Assembly: GCF_000715075.1 (NCBI RefSeq)
Contig: NC_134084.1
Coordinates: 100,854,411 to 100,918,410, forward strand
DNA from: Nicotiana tabacum
Lineage: Eukaryota; Streptophyta; Magnoliopsida; Solanales; Solanaceae
Length of the DNA stretch: 64,000 bases
Direction: 5' to 3'
Translations under genes and position numbers: made by a program
Notes under the pieces: generated by a model
Told to the model about the DNA's origin: nothing
Databases searched by the model: none
What the model saw: only the letters and a program-made list of their open reading frames with translations
Shown here: positions 22,378-33,352 of the stretch, piece by piece
How positions within the stretch are numbered: position 1 is the first letter of the stretch
How the letters are laid out: every line of letters begins with the position of its first letter

Positions 22378-24180
22378 ATGCAGGATTACGCTTCTCGGTG
22401 GTTGAAGGTTCATGAGAAGAATTATCATGTGCATAATTTAGAGATCGAAACCATTGTTCATGCGCTAAATATTTTGAAGCACTATCTATATGGTGTTCCA
22501 TGTGAGGTCTATACCAACCATCAGAGTCTCCAACACCTATTCAATCAGACAGCCATTAATTTTTGGTAGTAGAGATGGTTGTAGTTAATAAAAAACTATG
22601 ATATCACCATATTATATCAACTAGGGAATGCCAATGAAGTGTCCAATGCATTGATTACAAAGGCTAAGAGCATGGGCAGTTTGGCATATTTACCGATAGT
22701 TGAGAGGCCACTACTTATGGATGTTCAGGCTTTGGCCAATTGATTTGTGAGATTGGACGTTTTGGAGCCTAGTCGGGTTCTTTCTTGTGTTGTGACACAG
22801 TCATTGTTGTTGGAGCATATCAAGGATTCCCAGTTTGATGATCCTCACTTTTTAGTGTTGAAGGACACGGTGCAGCGGGGTGGTGCTAACGAGGTTATGA
22901 TTGGTGAAGATGGTGATATGCGTCTTCAGGGTTGGACTTGTGTTCCAAATATTGATGGGTTGCAAGAGTTGATCCTTGAGGAGGCTCACAGTTTACGCTA
23001 TTCCATTCACCCAGGTGTTACAAAGATGTACTGCGACTTGAAACAACACTATTAGTGGAGGAGAATGAAGAAAGATATTGTTACTTACCTCGATCGGTGT
23101 TTGAATTGCAAGAGGTGAAATATGAACATCAGAAACTGTGTGGGTTGTTTCATAGATTGGAGATATCGAAGTGCAAGTGGGAGCTTATCGCGATTAATTT
23201 TGTGGTAGGCTTACCAAGGACCTTGAGGAAATATGATGCATTCTGGGTTATTGTGGACCGATTGACTAAGTCTGCAGACTTTATCCCGGTGATGACTCCC
23301 TATTCTTCAGAGTGGTTGCCTCAGATTTACATCCGAGAGATTATCCGTCTGCACGACGTGCCTATTTTTATCCTTTTTGACCGAGGCACACAATTCACAT
23401 AGCATTTTTGGAGAGTCGTGCAACATGAGTTGGGCATGGGACTCGAGCTAAGTACCACATTTCATCCTCAAACAGACAGACAGACAGTCTGAGTGCACCA
23501 TTCAGATCTTGGAGGACAAATTACATGCTTGTGTTATTGATTTTGAAGGTGCATGGGATCAGTTTCTACCGCTCATAGAGTTCACCTATAAGAAAAGGTA
23601 CCAGTTGAGTATTTATATGGCGTCGTACGAGGCCTTATATGGGAGGCAATGTCGTTCATTAAGTTCTTGGTTTGAGCCTAGTAAGGCTAGATTATTGCGT
23701 ATTTATTTGGTCTGTGATGCTGTGAAGAAGGTTAAGGTGATTCAGGAGCGACTTCGTACAACGCAGTCCATGCAAAAGAGTTATGCGAACAGGAAGGTTC
23801 GAGATGTGGCCTACATGGCGGGTGAGAAGGTTCTTCTTCGAGTGCCTCCCATGAAGGGCGCGATGTGGCTTGGCAAGAAGGGAAAGTTGAGCCCAAGGTT
23901 TATTGGACCATTTGAGATCTTGAAGACAGTTGGGGAGGTTGTTTATAGACTTGAATTGCCTCCTAGCCTAGTAGGGGTACATCTATTATTTCACATTTCC
24001 ATGCTTCGGAAGTACCATGAGGATAAATTGTATGTTTTAGACTTCAACACGGTGCAACTTGATGAAACTCAGACCTATGAGGAGAAGCCTGTGGTTATTC
24101 TAGACCTACAAGTTCGTAAGTTAAGTCTGAAAGTTTTTCTTCCGCGAAAGTGCAACAGAGGGGACCAAGTTGAGATCTGA
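22378..24180 (+). pseudogene. Element B RNase H end and integrase
   Basis: The frame opens inside RNase H ([15 protein letters not shown], then HYLYGVPCEVYTNHQSLQHLF), broken by TAG at about 22567. The integrase zinc region reads HSLRYSIHPG then DRCLNCKR. Its frame is lost near 23115 (one base missing in TGCAAGAGGTG) and regained. In the catalytic core the first D is N (LIAINFVVGLP, codon 23196-23198). The second is DRGTQF. Just before the catalytic E (codon 23491-23493), a CAGA tetranucleotide run at about 23472-23487 shifts the frame. The last piece, 23509-24180, carries GKKGKLSPRFIGPFEIL and VHLLFHISMLRKYHED. It ends with a shortened chromodomain-like tail. All lesions are read directly. 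Confidence 0.9.
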
Positions 24181-24289
24181 AAGTTTAGCCAATCAAGGAG
24201 GCTACATGGGAGTCCAAGTCTGATACAAGCTCATGTACCTTTTTACAAGTTCATGTACTTTTTTATGTCTGTTTAAGGACGAACGTTTC

Positions 24290-24307
24290 TTTTAGAGGTG
24301 GAGAAAG
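24290..24307 (+). other. Element B polypurine tract
   Basis: AGAGGTGGAGAAAG lies directly before the LTR start TGACGACCCG at 24308. Confidence 0.75.
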
Positions 24308-25747
24308 TGACGACCCGATAGATCATTTGATTACTAGCCTTTAATTTTAGTGTTTCGATACCTCCCATAGCTTCATTTGATGTTTGTCAATTTGCGTGCA
24401 TTGAAAAAATTTGGACTTAGCTCATTTTATACCATTTTTCAACCCTAATATCTCTAGAGATGATTTTTGATGAACGATTTCTTCCCAAATTCATTGGTAA
24501 ACATTTCTAATTACTTTTCACTCAATTTCAATTACTTTTCATGTGTTTTTAACATCAAATAAATCTTTAAATTTCATAGTAGAAATCAGGGGTTTTGGAT
24601 AGAATTTAGTGATTTTATAAAATTGAGATTTAGATCTCAAATTGAGATAGGATTTCAAAACAAATCACATATCTGGGCTCGGGGGTGAATGTGTAATGGG
24701 ATTTGGTCCGAATTTCAGATTTTCAGACCAAGCGGGCCTGGGTTTGACTTTTGTTGACCTTTTCAATTTTGCTAAAGATTGAACCTTTTATTTGTGAGTA
24801 GTTTCTAAAGCTTATTTTGAATTGTTTGAGCGATAATTGGTTAGATTCGGTTAGTTTGGAGGCTTGTTCGAAAGGAAAGCCCGTGATTGATTGATGATTT
24901 GGTTTCGTAGCGAGGTAAGTGTCGTGTTTAACTTTGCCTTGAGGGAATTAGGACTTCTCAGTCTATTTGCTACGTGAATTATGTGTCGAAATGGCATATA
25001 TGCGAGGTGACGAGTGTATATGCATTGTCATGGTTATATCATATGATTTGGGCTATTTACCTTTATATCATCAGTTATTCCTTGTTATCTTTTGTTATAT
25101 GCTTTGGTTGCTACGTGATCTTACTTATTATCGATGCCTTACTTGTTATCTGTCATTTAATTACATGTTTTGATTTATTTATTTCCCGCTCAATATTTGC
25201 TTACCTTCTATATGTTCCTACTTGTATTAGTTGTATATCTTCATTGTCACATGTCTTTACTTGACTTTATTGTCATTACGTTACTCATTGCACCTTATCA
25301 TGTTATATCTGATTGCGTGAATCATTTAGTTATTCTTGTATTGATAAATAGTTGAGGTTTGTGATTACAAGGTATTGATTATTCTTCGTTCGTACTGGTA
25401 GTTCCTTGATGTTTTATACATTTTATTTACATTTTGTGTTGAGACGACGTTATTGGTTGTGTTGCGTTATTTATGTAAATGAGTTGATATATTTGGAACG
25501 GGTTGAGCTCCGCAACAATATTAAAATGAATTGTACGATGCAACAGATAATAACATGATTTTAGGATCAGGTTGCATGCCATAATAGATATTGGGTTAAT
25601 GTGGGATCGGGTTGTGCACCACAACGTAGTATGATGTGTTGTAGTGTTGTATCTATAATGTACTATTCTGGTACTGTGATTTGAAGATTTCAAGATGATG
25701 TTATTCTAGGGGCCTCTGTTTGTTGACCTTCGAGTCCCGTTCTTATG

Positions 25748-25752
25748 AGTTT
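25748..25752. other. Target duplication of E (left), AGTTT
   Basis: Matches AGTTT at 28810-28814 on the other side of solo LTR E. Confidence 0.8.
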
Positions 25753-28700
25753 TTTCAAAACCCCAATTTCCACCTTAGGATGTCGTGATGGCACCTAGTC
25801 TCTAAGACTAGTTAAGCCTAACAACAAGAGAATATTACACAAATAATGACTAAAAATATGAAATAAAGCTGATAAGTCTCATAATAACTTCAATGCAGAA
25901 TCACAATACAACTTTTCCAAAACCCGGTGAAACTGAGTCATAAGCTCTACATACATGTATTAAAACCTCTAATACAACATTGTTTGATAAAAGAATAAAC
26001 AGTAATGGGATGATAACAGAAGGTGACTCCGAGGCATGTAAACGTCGAGCAGGTATATCTTGAAATCTCTGAAAATAGATGAATGATCACTAGCGCCCAG
26101 CACAAGCAGACAAGCAGATGTACCTGGATCAACACAAAAATGTACAGAAGCTTAGTATGAGTACACCACAACTGGTACCTAGTATGTATCAAGCCTAACC
26201 TCGGTACAAAAGTGATGAGGTCAGGTCAAGATGCTTACTAAGACAAGATAAACTGAACAGAGTATAATAAAGACCAATAATAGAGAACGAGGAAATGAAT
26301 AATAACAAAACAGTATAATAATGTAGGCTAATAACAGAATTTAAGGCAAGGAAGTTAACGAGAAGTAAACACATGATGAAAACAATAGGTAATCCAATAA
26401 GGACAAATACAAGTAAGACAATGAAGAAAACAACAAGAATTGTTCAACTAACAAGCCTTTTTAACATGAAATGTATAAGAAGAATCACAACCGAGGTATC
26501 ACGCCTCATAATCACATTTCACAATTTCAATCACAATATTTCCTTATATTATAATGTGAGCCTTGTATTTATTTTTAAAAATATTTTTCTGAAATAGCTA
26601 CACGCGTTTTAGCCCCCTTATATCATCATATGGCTTCAAGTAATTCTCTTACTAGCAACACGCGTATATATCCTTCCTTATCCCACCGTATGCGTATCAA
26701 CCCTTATCCTTATACCACGACATGCATATCAATATTATAAAACAATAACAACTCGCACCACATGTGCCATATGCCACAACTTTCCAAAATCAACAATACC
26801 AATGTTATCATAACAATTAGACCACGTCTCAACCATAATGTGTAGAAAAATTTCAATAATAACAAATAAATGGGAAATACTCAACAAGGAAAATATCTCA
26901 ACAATTAACCTCTTCAACCTCAGTGTGATGATAGCTTCCACAACTTCAATATCAATAATTCAACAAGAACATATTTCACAAAATAACAACTTCAAGTAAG
27001 AGTAATTCAACAATAAAGAGGTAACAAGACAATAAGAGAGGTAACAAGTTCAACTAAAGCATATAAAAAGCAATTACAATAACAAAAGATAACACAAAAA
27101 CTAGCAATGTCAGTTAGAGCATGTGAGAGCAAATTTAACAATGAAAGGTGTAATATATTATAACGAAATTCAATTAAATATATGGAAGAAGCCTAGAAAT
27201 CCAAACCGATCAAAATACCACATATAGCTCAAGTACACACTTTCCACCTCATATACCCAAATCCTAAGGGGTTGTTCTCCAACACAAAGTTAGGCAAGAT
27301 ATTTACCTCAACTAGGACAAATCACCCCTCGAAAATAGCTTTACCTCTAAAGTTTACCTTCCCACGGCTCAAATCTAACCAAAAATGACTTAATATCATC
27401 ATACAATGCAAGAAAAATCAATTACAATAGATAAAACTATGATCTTTACATATTTCTCAAATCGTCAACAAAAGTCAATCTCGGGCTCGCCCGATCAAAA
27501 CCCGAGTCCAATGGTAGATTCCGACTACTCATGACCTCAAGAGCTCATATATTTCTTTTATTTTCAAATACAAATTCAAATCGGTTCTAAAAATCCAAAT
27601 ATTCATTTTTCAAAACTTTAAAAAAAATTCCAAAAATAACCTCTTTGGTTCTCATATTTGATGTTAAATCTAAGATATAATCATGAAATATAATTGGAAA
27701 TTAATTCGAATAAGTTACCCAATATTTATAGATGGAAATTCTGTCATCAAATCGCCTCCTACCGAGTCTAGAATTCTAAAATATTAAAAATGAGACTTAA
27801 TCCCGACTTTTCGGCCCTGATGTTCAGTTGCAGATGTTGCACTTGCGACCCTCGCAATCGCGAAGAAAATCTCATGAATGAAACTACTAAAAGCCTAAGG
27901 GAACTTCACAAATGCAACATTGGGTTCGCGATTTCGAACCATGTTCCTATCACAAATACGACAAATTAAGTCGCAATTGCGATTCTACACAAAGCTGCCT
28001 ATGTTCGCAATTATGAGTGAGGCATCGCAATTGCGATACCTAGCACTCGCATGCTCACTTCACAATTGCGAGGCTGGTGCTCGCAATTGCAACATTAGAG
28101 ATACCAGAACACCAACAACTTGTTTATAGTCCAAATCTTTCCGAAACGCGTCTGAAACTAACCCGAGCCCTCGAGATTCCAAATCAAACATCCACACAAG
28201 TCTAAAAATATCATACAAACTCGCTAGCACGATAAAAATATATGAATAATATCTAGAACTACGTATCGGGCATCAAAACATATAAATTTCAAAGAAAAGT
28301 TCAAGAACATCTAGAATTGCAACCATGCGTTCGAATCCTATCAAATCAACTCTAAATGACACTAAATTTTGCAGACAAGTTCTAAATAGCATAAAGGAAT
28401 TATTCCAAGTTACAAAACTGAATTCCGAACCTTATATTCTAAAATTCAACCTACGGTCGAACTTGAAAAAACTTCTAAAGCTCAAATTGCCAACTCTCAG
28501 CAAAACAATACAAATCAACCTACGGACCTTCGAATTCGATTTCGGGCATATACCAAGTCTAAAATCACGATACGAACCTATCGGAGTCATCAAAATACTG
28601 TTCCAAGGTCATTTTCATAAAAGTCAAACTTTGCTCAATATTTCTAACTTATGCTTCTAAATGAAGAACCAAATAGTCCAAATCAACTCGAAATCTTCTC

Positions 28701-28809
28701 GACGAAACTAATTAACAACGCAAGTCATAAAATCACGAATGCACATGTGTGAAGTATTAAAAGGGTATACTGAGCTCAAATACATAAAACGACCAGTCGA
28801 ATCATTACA
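25753..28809 (-). mobile_element. Solo LTR E, 3.06 kb
   Basis: On the minus strand it begins TGTAATGATTCGACTGGTC and ends AAATTGGGGTTTTGAAA, a decayed form of the usual GGGTCGTGACA end. Both sides carry the five-base duplication AGTTT (25748-25752 and 28810-28814). It holds no coding region. Contents include a GCAATTGCG word cluster at 27838-28100. It is most likely left by LTR-LTR recombination inside element B's LTR. Confidence 0.87.
27838..28100. repeat. TCGCAATTGCGA word cluster in LTR E
   Basis: GCAATTGCGA occurs intact near 27972 and 28025, and partial forms (CACAATTGCGA, CGCAATTGCA, CGCAATCGCGA) surround it. The cluster lies about 710-970 bases from the LTR start. Confidence 0.8.
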
Positions 28810-28814
28810 AGTTT
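28810..28814. other. Target duplication of E (right), AGTTT
   Basis: Pair of 25748-25752; element B's LTR resumes after it. Confidence 0.8.
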
Positions 28815-29376
28815 TCTGCTTTATCTATATTTCTATTTTCTTTTATTATTATTCGTACATGTTTATAGTGGGTATCATGTCATAGCCTCGCCACTACTTC
28901 ATGGCAGTTAGTCTCGATACTTACAGAGTATATGGAGTCAGTTGTACTCATACTACACTTTTGCACTTCTTATGGAGATCCCGGTGTTGGTCCCAACAGT
29001 GCATAGAGGAGTTCGGTCGGATTTGACTTACCCAAGAGACTCGAGGTAGAGCCGCTCGACGTTTGCAGTCCCTGAATTCCCCTTCTATCATATTTTATTT
29101 TTTGTTTAGTTTCAGACAATTGTATTTTATTTCAGACCATACTTGTAATATTCTAGTCGCTCGTGTACTTGTGACTCCTGATTACTGGGAGTAGTTTAGA
29201 CTGAATTATTTATGTAATTATTTTATATATTTATGAGTTTATCAATCGTTAATTATTATTATTCTGTTATAAATTATTAAAACTGATTAATTAATTAGTG
29301 AGCTAATGTTGGTTTTCCTAGCAAGTGGATGTTAGGCGCCATCACGACTACATGATTGGGATTTCGGGTCGTGGCA

Positions 29377-29917
29377 ATATATATAGGAACACCAGTCATA
29401 ATATTTTAGCTTGTATTTATTACCTTTCAATATGCAATATAAAGGACAAATTCATAGGGGTATGTGGATAATGGGTGGCAAGACAGGAGGAACACGCACC
29501 ATACAGAAGGGGTCTAAATGGAGAAAATGGGAGATGAGTGAATGGCCTCGGGCAAGATGGGCCTGGAATTCAATAAGTGTCCCAAAACATAGCCTCATAA
29601 TCTAGCTAATAGTACACAGAAAATTATTGACCTGGGACAAGGCTATACAAGAATGGCGTATGTCAAGAGACTAGCTATGTGATGTGTGGTGGTGAAAACT
29701 GAGTATAAGGGTGGACTTTTGCGATCATCAGGAATTTTTTAGGCTTGCCTAATTCCCTAGTCTGTACAACTTTGAAATTTTATAATTGGTTTTCTGGTAA
29801 TTAATAATACTTTTTCTTTCCACTACAATTTTTTTTTACCTTTTCAATCTTATTTTATACCTCATACACAAGTTTAAATAATATATATATTGTTTTAAAA
29901 AGTTTGTATTGATTTCA
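29377..29917. other. Unassigned spacer
   Basis: This is AT-rich DNA between element B and the RTE insertion. An open stretch at 29411-29605 has no recognisable domain and no support as a gene. Confidence 0.5.
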
Positions 29918-29936
29918 TTAAATATACGTGAAATAC
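29918..29936. other. Target duplication of RTE LINE (left)
   Basis: TTAAATATACGTGAAATAC (19 bases) is identical to 30900-30918. The last two T's of the right copy could belong to the LINE, so the duplication is 17-19 bp. Confidence 0.9.
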
Positions 29937-30899
29937 AACAACAACAACAACAACCAGTATAATCCCATAAGTGGGGTCTGGGGAGGGTAATATGTACGCA
30001 GACCTTACCCCTACCCCGAAGGGTAGAGAGACTGTTTCCAGGAGACCCTCGGCTCAAAAGCAACAGAAGCCGATATATTAGTACCATAATAAAATGCATA
30101 ATAAAAATGCATAATAAAATAACAGCAATACAATAGATATGAAATACAGAATACGAACTACGAAAAAGATGGCTGGTATAGTAAAACTAGCAGGTAAAGC
30201 CCTGCATCAATAGACGACCAATGACATTCTTAGTCCAACTCCTAACTGGCTAGTCTCACTCTATTGTGCTGTAGAAATATTCACAACTCTCCCCTAACCT
30301 ACAACCTTAATACTCGACCTCCATAATTCCCTGTCAAGGGCCATGCTCTACCTCTCCGCGTGCCCACTACAGCCAGTCGCTCACACCTCCTCACCGGTGC
30401 ATCAGTTCTCCTCCTCTGAATGTGCCCGAACCATCTGAGTCTTGCTTCCCGCATCTTGTCCTCCATGGGGGCCACACCCACCTTCTCTCGAATATCTTCA
30501 TTCCTAATCTTATCCATTCTTGTATGCCCGCACATCCACCTCAACATCCTCATCTCTGCTACTTTCATCTTCTGGATGTGTGAGTTCTTTACCGGCCAAC
30601 ATTCAGTTCCATATAACATGGCAGGCCTAACCACTGCTCTATAAAACTTACCTTTTAGTAACGGTGGCACTTTCTTGTCATACAAGACTCCCGACGCTAA
30701 CCTTCACTTCATCCACCCCACCCCTATACGATGTGTGACATCCTCGTCAATCTCTCCGATCCCCTGGATAACCGATCCAAGGTACTTGAAACTACCCTTC
30801 TTGGGAATGACTTGAGAGTCAAGCCTCACTTCAACTCCCGCTTCCGTCGGCTCAACTCCAAATTTGCACTCGAGGTATTCCGTCTTCGTCCTGCTCAAC
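29937..30899 (-). mobile_element. 5'-truncated RTE LINE with (TTG)n tail
   Basis: A minus-strand non-LTR element of 963 bp. Its 3' end is the AACAACAAC run at the left (TTG repeats on the coding strand). Next to this is the conserved tail with GTGGGGTCTGGGGAGGGTAA and AGACCTTACCCCTACC-like sequence, known from Solanaceae RTE elements and TS-type SINEs. It carries the C-terminal coding part and ends abruptly at 30899, inside the coding region, next to the target duplication. Truncation at the 5' end is typical of LINE insertion. Confidence 0.88.
30299..30899 (-). pseudogene. RTE LINE reverse transcriptase C-terminus
   Basis: The upstream piece (about 30899-30704) reads [13 protein letters not shown] then [16 protein letters not shown], the RT thumb region of RTE elements. 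A TGA/frame break near 30700 separates it from the piece 30685-30299, which has [39 protein letters not shown] and [14 protein letters not shown], the characteristic RTE C-terminus. The polymerase active site is not included because the insertion is 5'-truncated. A cysteine and tryptophan-rich RWMCGH segment is intact. Confidence 0.9.
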
Positions 30900-30918
30900 T
30901 TAAATATACGTGAAATAC
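30900..30918. other. Target duplication of RTE LINE (right)
   Basis: Identical to 29918-29936. Confidence 0.9.
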
Positions 30919-31396
30919 ATGTGTTCAAAAACTAGTTTAATATATTATAGTAGGAAGTTGGCTCCCTTATTCCTTAAGTAATTAATTCCACTTGTTATTT
31001 GTTGTAATTTTTTAGACTATCTGATAGCGTAATAGTTCTATTACCACATTAGTGTACAGTAGTCAAAACTGAACGATAATAATATAGAGCGTAGGAGGGA
31101 CCATTATGATGCCAAAAACATTACTTATGAATAAAAGTACCAAGTCCCACAAAGTGCAAGGAATTCAACTTCTATCTCTCTATCTCTATTTGTTGTGGCT
31201 AGTTTAGAGTTAATGACAACTGCAATAGATGCAGATGTTTCAGTTACCCCACGAATGTACAAAACTGCCAAGGAGACTAGAAAATGATTGCCGAGGCAGG
31301 AAAAAGGGCTCATTTTGGAAACTACGCTATGCAAAGAAAAAGTTGGAACTTTAGAATTCTCTCTAATTAATTCGTAAACTTAATTATTTTTCTATC
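30919..31396. other. Unassigned spacer
   Basis: AT-rich DNA with a short CTATCTCT repeat near 31171-31188. No gene recognised; the open stretch 31334-31125 on the minus strand has no known domain. Confidence 0.5.
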
Positions 31397-31401
31397 AATA
31401 T

Positions 31402-32085
31402 TGTGTACGGGTAAAATTAGAGATAACGTCTACCCATGATTTCCCGGTGAGAAAACGGAGGAAGGGCACTGGCGCACGAGATTGTAGTCGAGGATAAAGA
31501 TCCTTCTTATCGAGATCCAGGGAGAATTAACGGTGTGTTTGACCTCGAACATGGTAAAGCGGCGCTCCTCGAGCTGAGAATGAGTTCTAAGACTTCGAAA
31601 AATACGATGAATGGTTACGAATAGAGGTCCGTGATATTCGCACCCAACCGAATATTACGGCGCAGATCTCGCTCAATGTCGGTTATGGATTAGTAATTAC
31701 TAGGGAGGGAAGATTTTTACCATTTTTAGACTTATACTAGGGATGAAACTACCCTACTACATAAAGGGGAAGTTTTTCTTTTGTAAGACAAATTGTAACA
31801 CACAAATCAAATCAATACAAGCTTATTTTCTATCTTTAACTACTATTAAAGTTTTTGTTCACTTATCTTGTTCTACATTCACGACTGGCCTAGAACCGAT
31901 GGTCCAATTTAGGATGGGGTCACTGCTCATTTTAAATTCCGGCTTGATCATAGTATTGCAACTGGTTTGAACGTTTATTTCATTCCTAACTCATTTATTT
32001 GATATTCTTTTGTTCGTATTAGATTAAATCATATATCGTTAAAACTACATACAAAATCAATTGTTACCTAATTTCGGGGTAAACA
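31402..32085 (+). mobile_element. Solo LTR J, Tat-like, 684 bp
   Basis: It begins TGTGTACGGGTAAAATTAG and ends TTTCGGGGTAAACA, and is flanked by AATAT at 31397-31401 and 32086-32090. Both ends resemble the LTR of element F (TGTATACGGTAAAATC start, CACGGTAAACA end), so it is from a related family in plus orientation. A TATA-like ACATAAAGGGGAAG (near 31758) matches the place of F's TATATAAAGGGG. No coding sequence. Confidence 0.87.
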
Positions 32086-32090
32086 AATAT

Positions 32091-33227
32091 ATTTTTTCCG
32101 ATCTTTCTGACGTTGCTCATCTACCTAGTTTTTTTTTTCTCTGTTCCTCTAGTCACGTAAGCCTTAGCACACTTGAATGGGGAGGCAGTCAAGTATGCAA
32201 ATGACGCAGTAATTATATTTGCAACGTTCACTCCACTCAATTCTTTTACTTTATAAAATGAAGTTTCAGTTTATCCTTCCTCGTATTTATCTGTTTATTA
32301 TGCCAAACAACAAGGTCAATGAATAACATAATTAAATTGCACATGCTTTTTGTTTTCTTTCGCGCTTTCTCACATACTCTCACTTCAAATAAAAGTGTAT
32401 GAGTTCCATTAAATAAGTTTAAGGCTTTTCATGGAGGTTAGTTTTTTTCAAAACTCCATGAGCCACCTATTATCTAAAACACTAAAAATGATCAAAAGGA
32501 AAAGAAAAGAATGTACTATGGGAACAAACATTTTGGTCACGAGAGAAATTACTTGAGGTACATATACATTTACGTATACATTTACGTATACTTTTATATT
32601 CACGAGAGAACATTTTGGGAATGTGGAATTAATTGATTACTTAAGGTTACATTTTATGTCGTTTGCACCAAAGTGTGAGGTTTCTTAATTAGTTCGATTA
32701 TAACAGTCAACTTTTCAGCTAGAATTGTACAAATATGCAGGGTGGGGGACGGAAAATGAATTAAAATCATCTACCATATGTATATATAGTCTCTTCAGTC
32801 AACATCTAAAATCAAAGAAGAAAGGACCACTTTAGAAGTGAGATATGAAATAAATGAGGGAACGTAATTCATGTGATCGTCCTTATAACTTGCAACAACC
32901 ATAAGTCAGATACTATATACCAAATGTTTCTTATTATAGTCAAACTCAATCAACTTATCTACATACATAAACATCAATTAGTAGATAGATATGTTAAACA
33001 TTATAATTCATTAGACAATGAATATTATTTGTCTCTCACTTTCAAATAACCATCACGTCGTTCGCAGGTCTTGACTCTCCTTCTTTATCTCCAGATGTAT
33101 TTCAGTTTGTTCCTTTAAATATTGTAATAGACTATGTTCTCCTCAAGACGCTTATGCACTCAGTGACACCCCCGGTTTTGGACAGTTATATCATAATTTG
33201 GATTTTATAATATTTTCAAAAACATTC
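32091..33227. other. Unassigned, least repetitive spacer
   Basis: AT-rich sequence with no long frame and no motif I recognise. GTATATATAGTCTC near 32778 resembles a TATA region but no gene follows. This may be old intergenic DNA. Confidence 0.45.
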
Positions 33228-33352
33228 CTTAATGAATTGTCGCTTCCGTATTTATTGTTTAAAATATTTTTGCGGTATTGGATTATTGGGTTGAGGCTGG
33301 CCTAGTTCCACGGTAGGCGCATCACGACGGGTCGAGTTTTGGATCGTGACAC
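33228..33352 (+). repeat. Gypsy LTR 3' end fragment
   Basis: The stretch ends ACGGTAGGCGCATCACGACG, then GGTCGAGTTTTGGATCGTGACA-like sequence. It matches the plus-strand end of Tekay-like LTRs such as B (TTAGGCGCCATCACGAC then GGGTCGTGGCA). The start is uncertain. Confidence 0.65.

Larger units (their letters stand above)
22378..29376 (+). mobile_element. Element B: plus-strand Ty3/gypsy, 3' half
   Basis: Visible parts are the end of RNase H, integrase, polypurine tract and 3' LTR, all on the plus strand. The left part of B was displaced by the insertion of C and lies outside the window. Solo LTR E is inserted in its 3' LTR. The coding sequence is most like element A, so it is also Tekay-like. 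Confidence 0.85.
24308..29376 (+). repeat. Element B 3' LTR, split by E
   Basis: It begins TGACGACCCGATAG after the polypurine tract and ends GGGTCGTGGCA at 29376. Removing solo LTR E and one copy of its duplication gives about 2.0 kb. Near 25497-25640 it has repeated words such as GGATCGGGTTGTGCACC. Short open stretches (24967-25355) are non-coding. Confidence 0.82.

Noticed and set aside
24967..25355. Hydrophobic open frames in the B LTR
   Set aside because: T-rich LTR sequence; no family similarity and inside a defined LTR.
30420..30913. Plus-strand open frames at 30420-30644 and 30731-30913
   Set aside because: They are shadows of the minus-strand RTE reverse transcriptase, whose motifs are clear.
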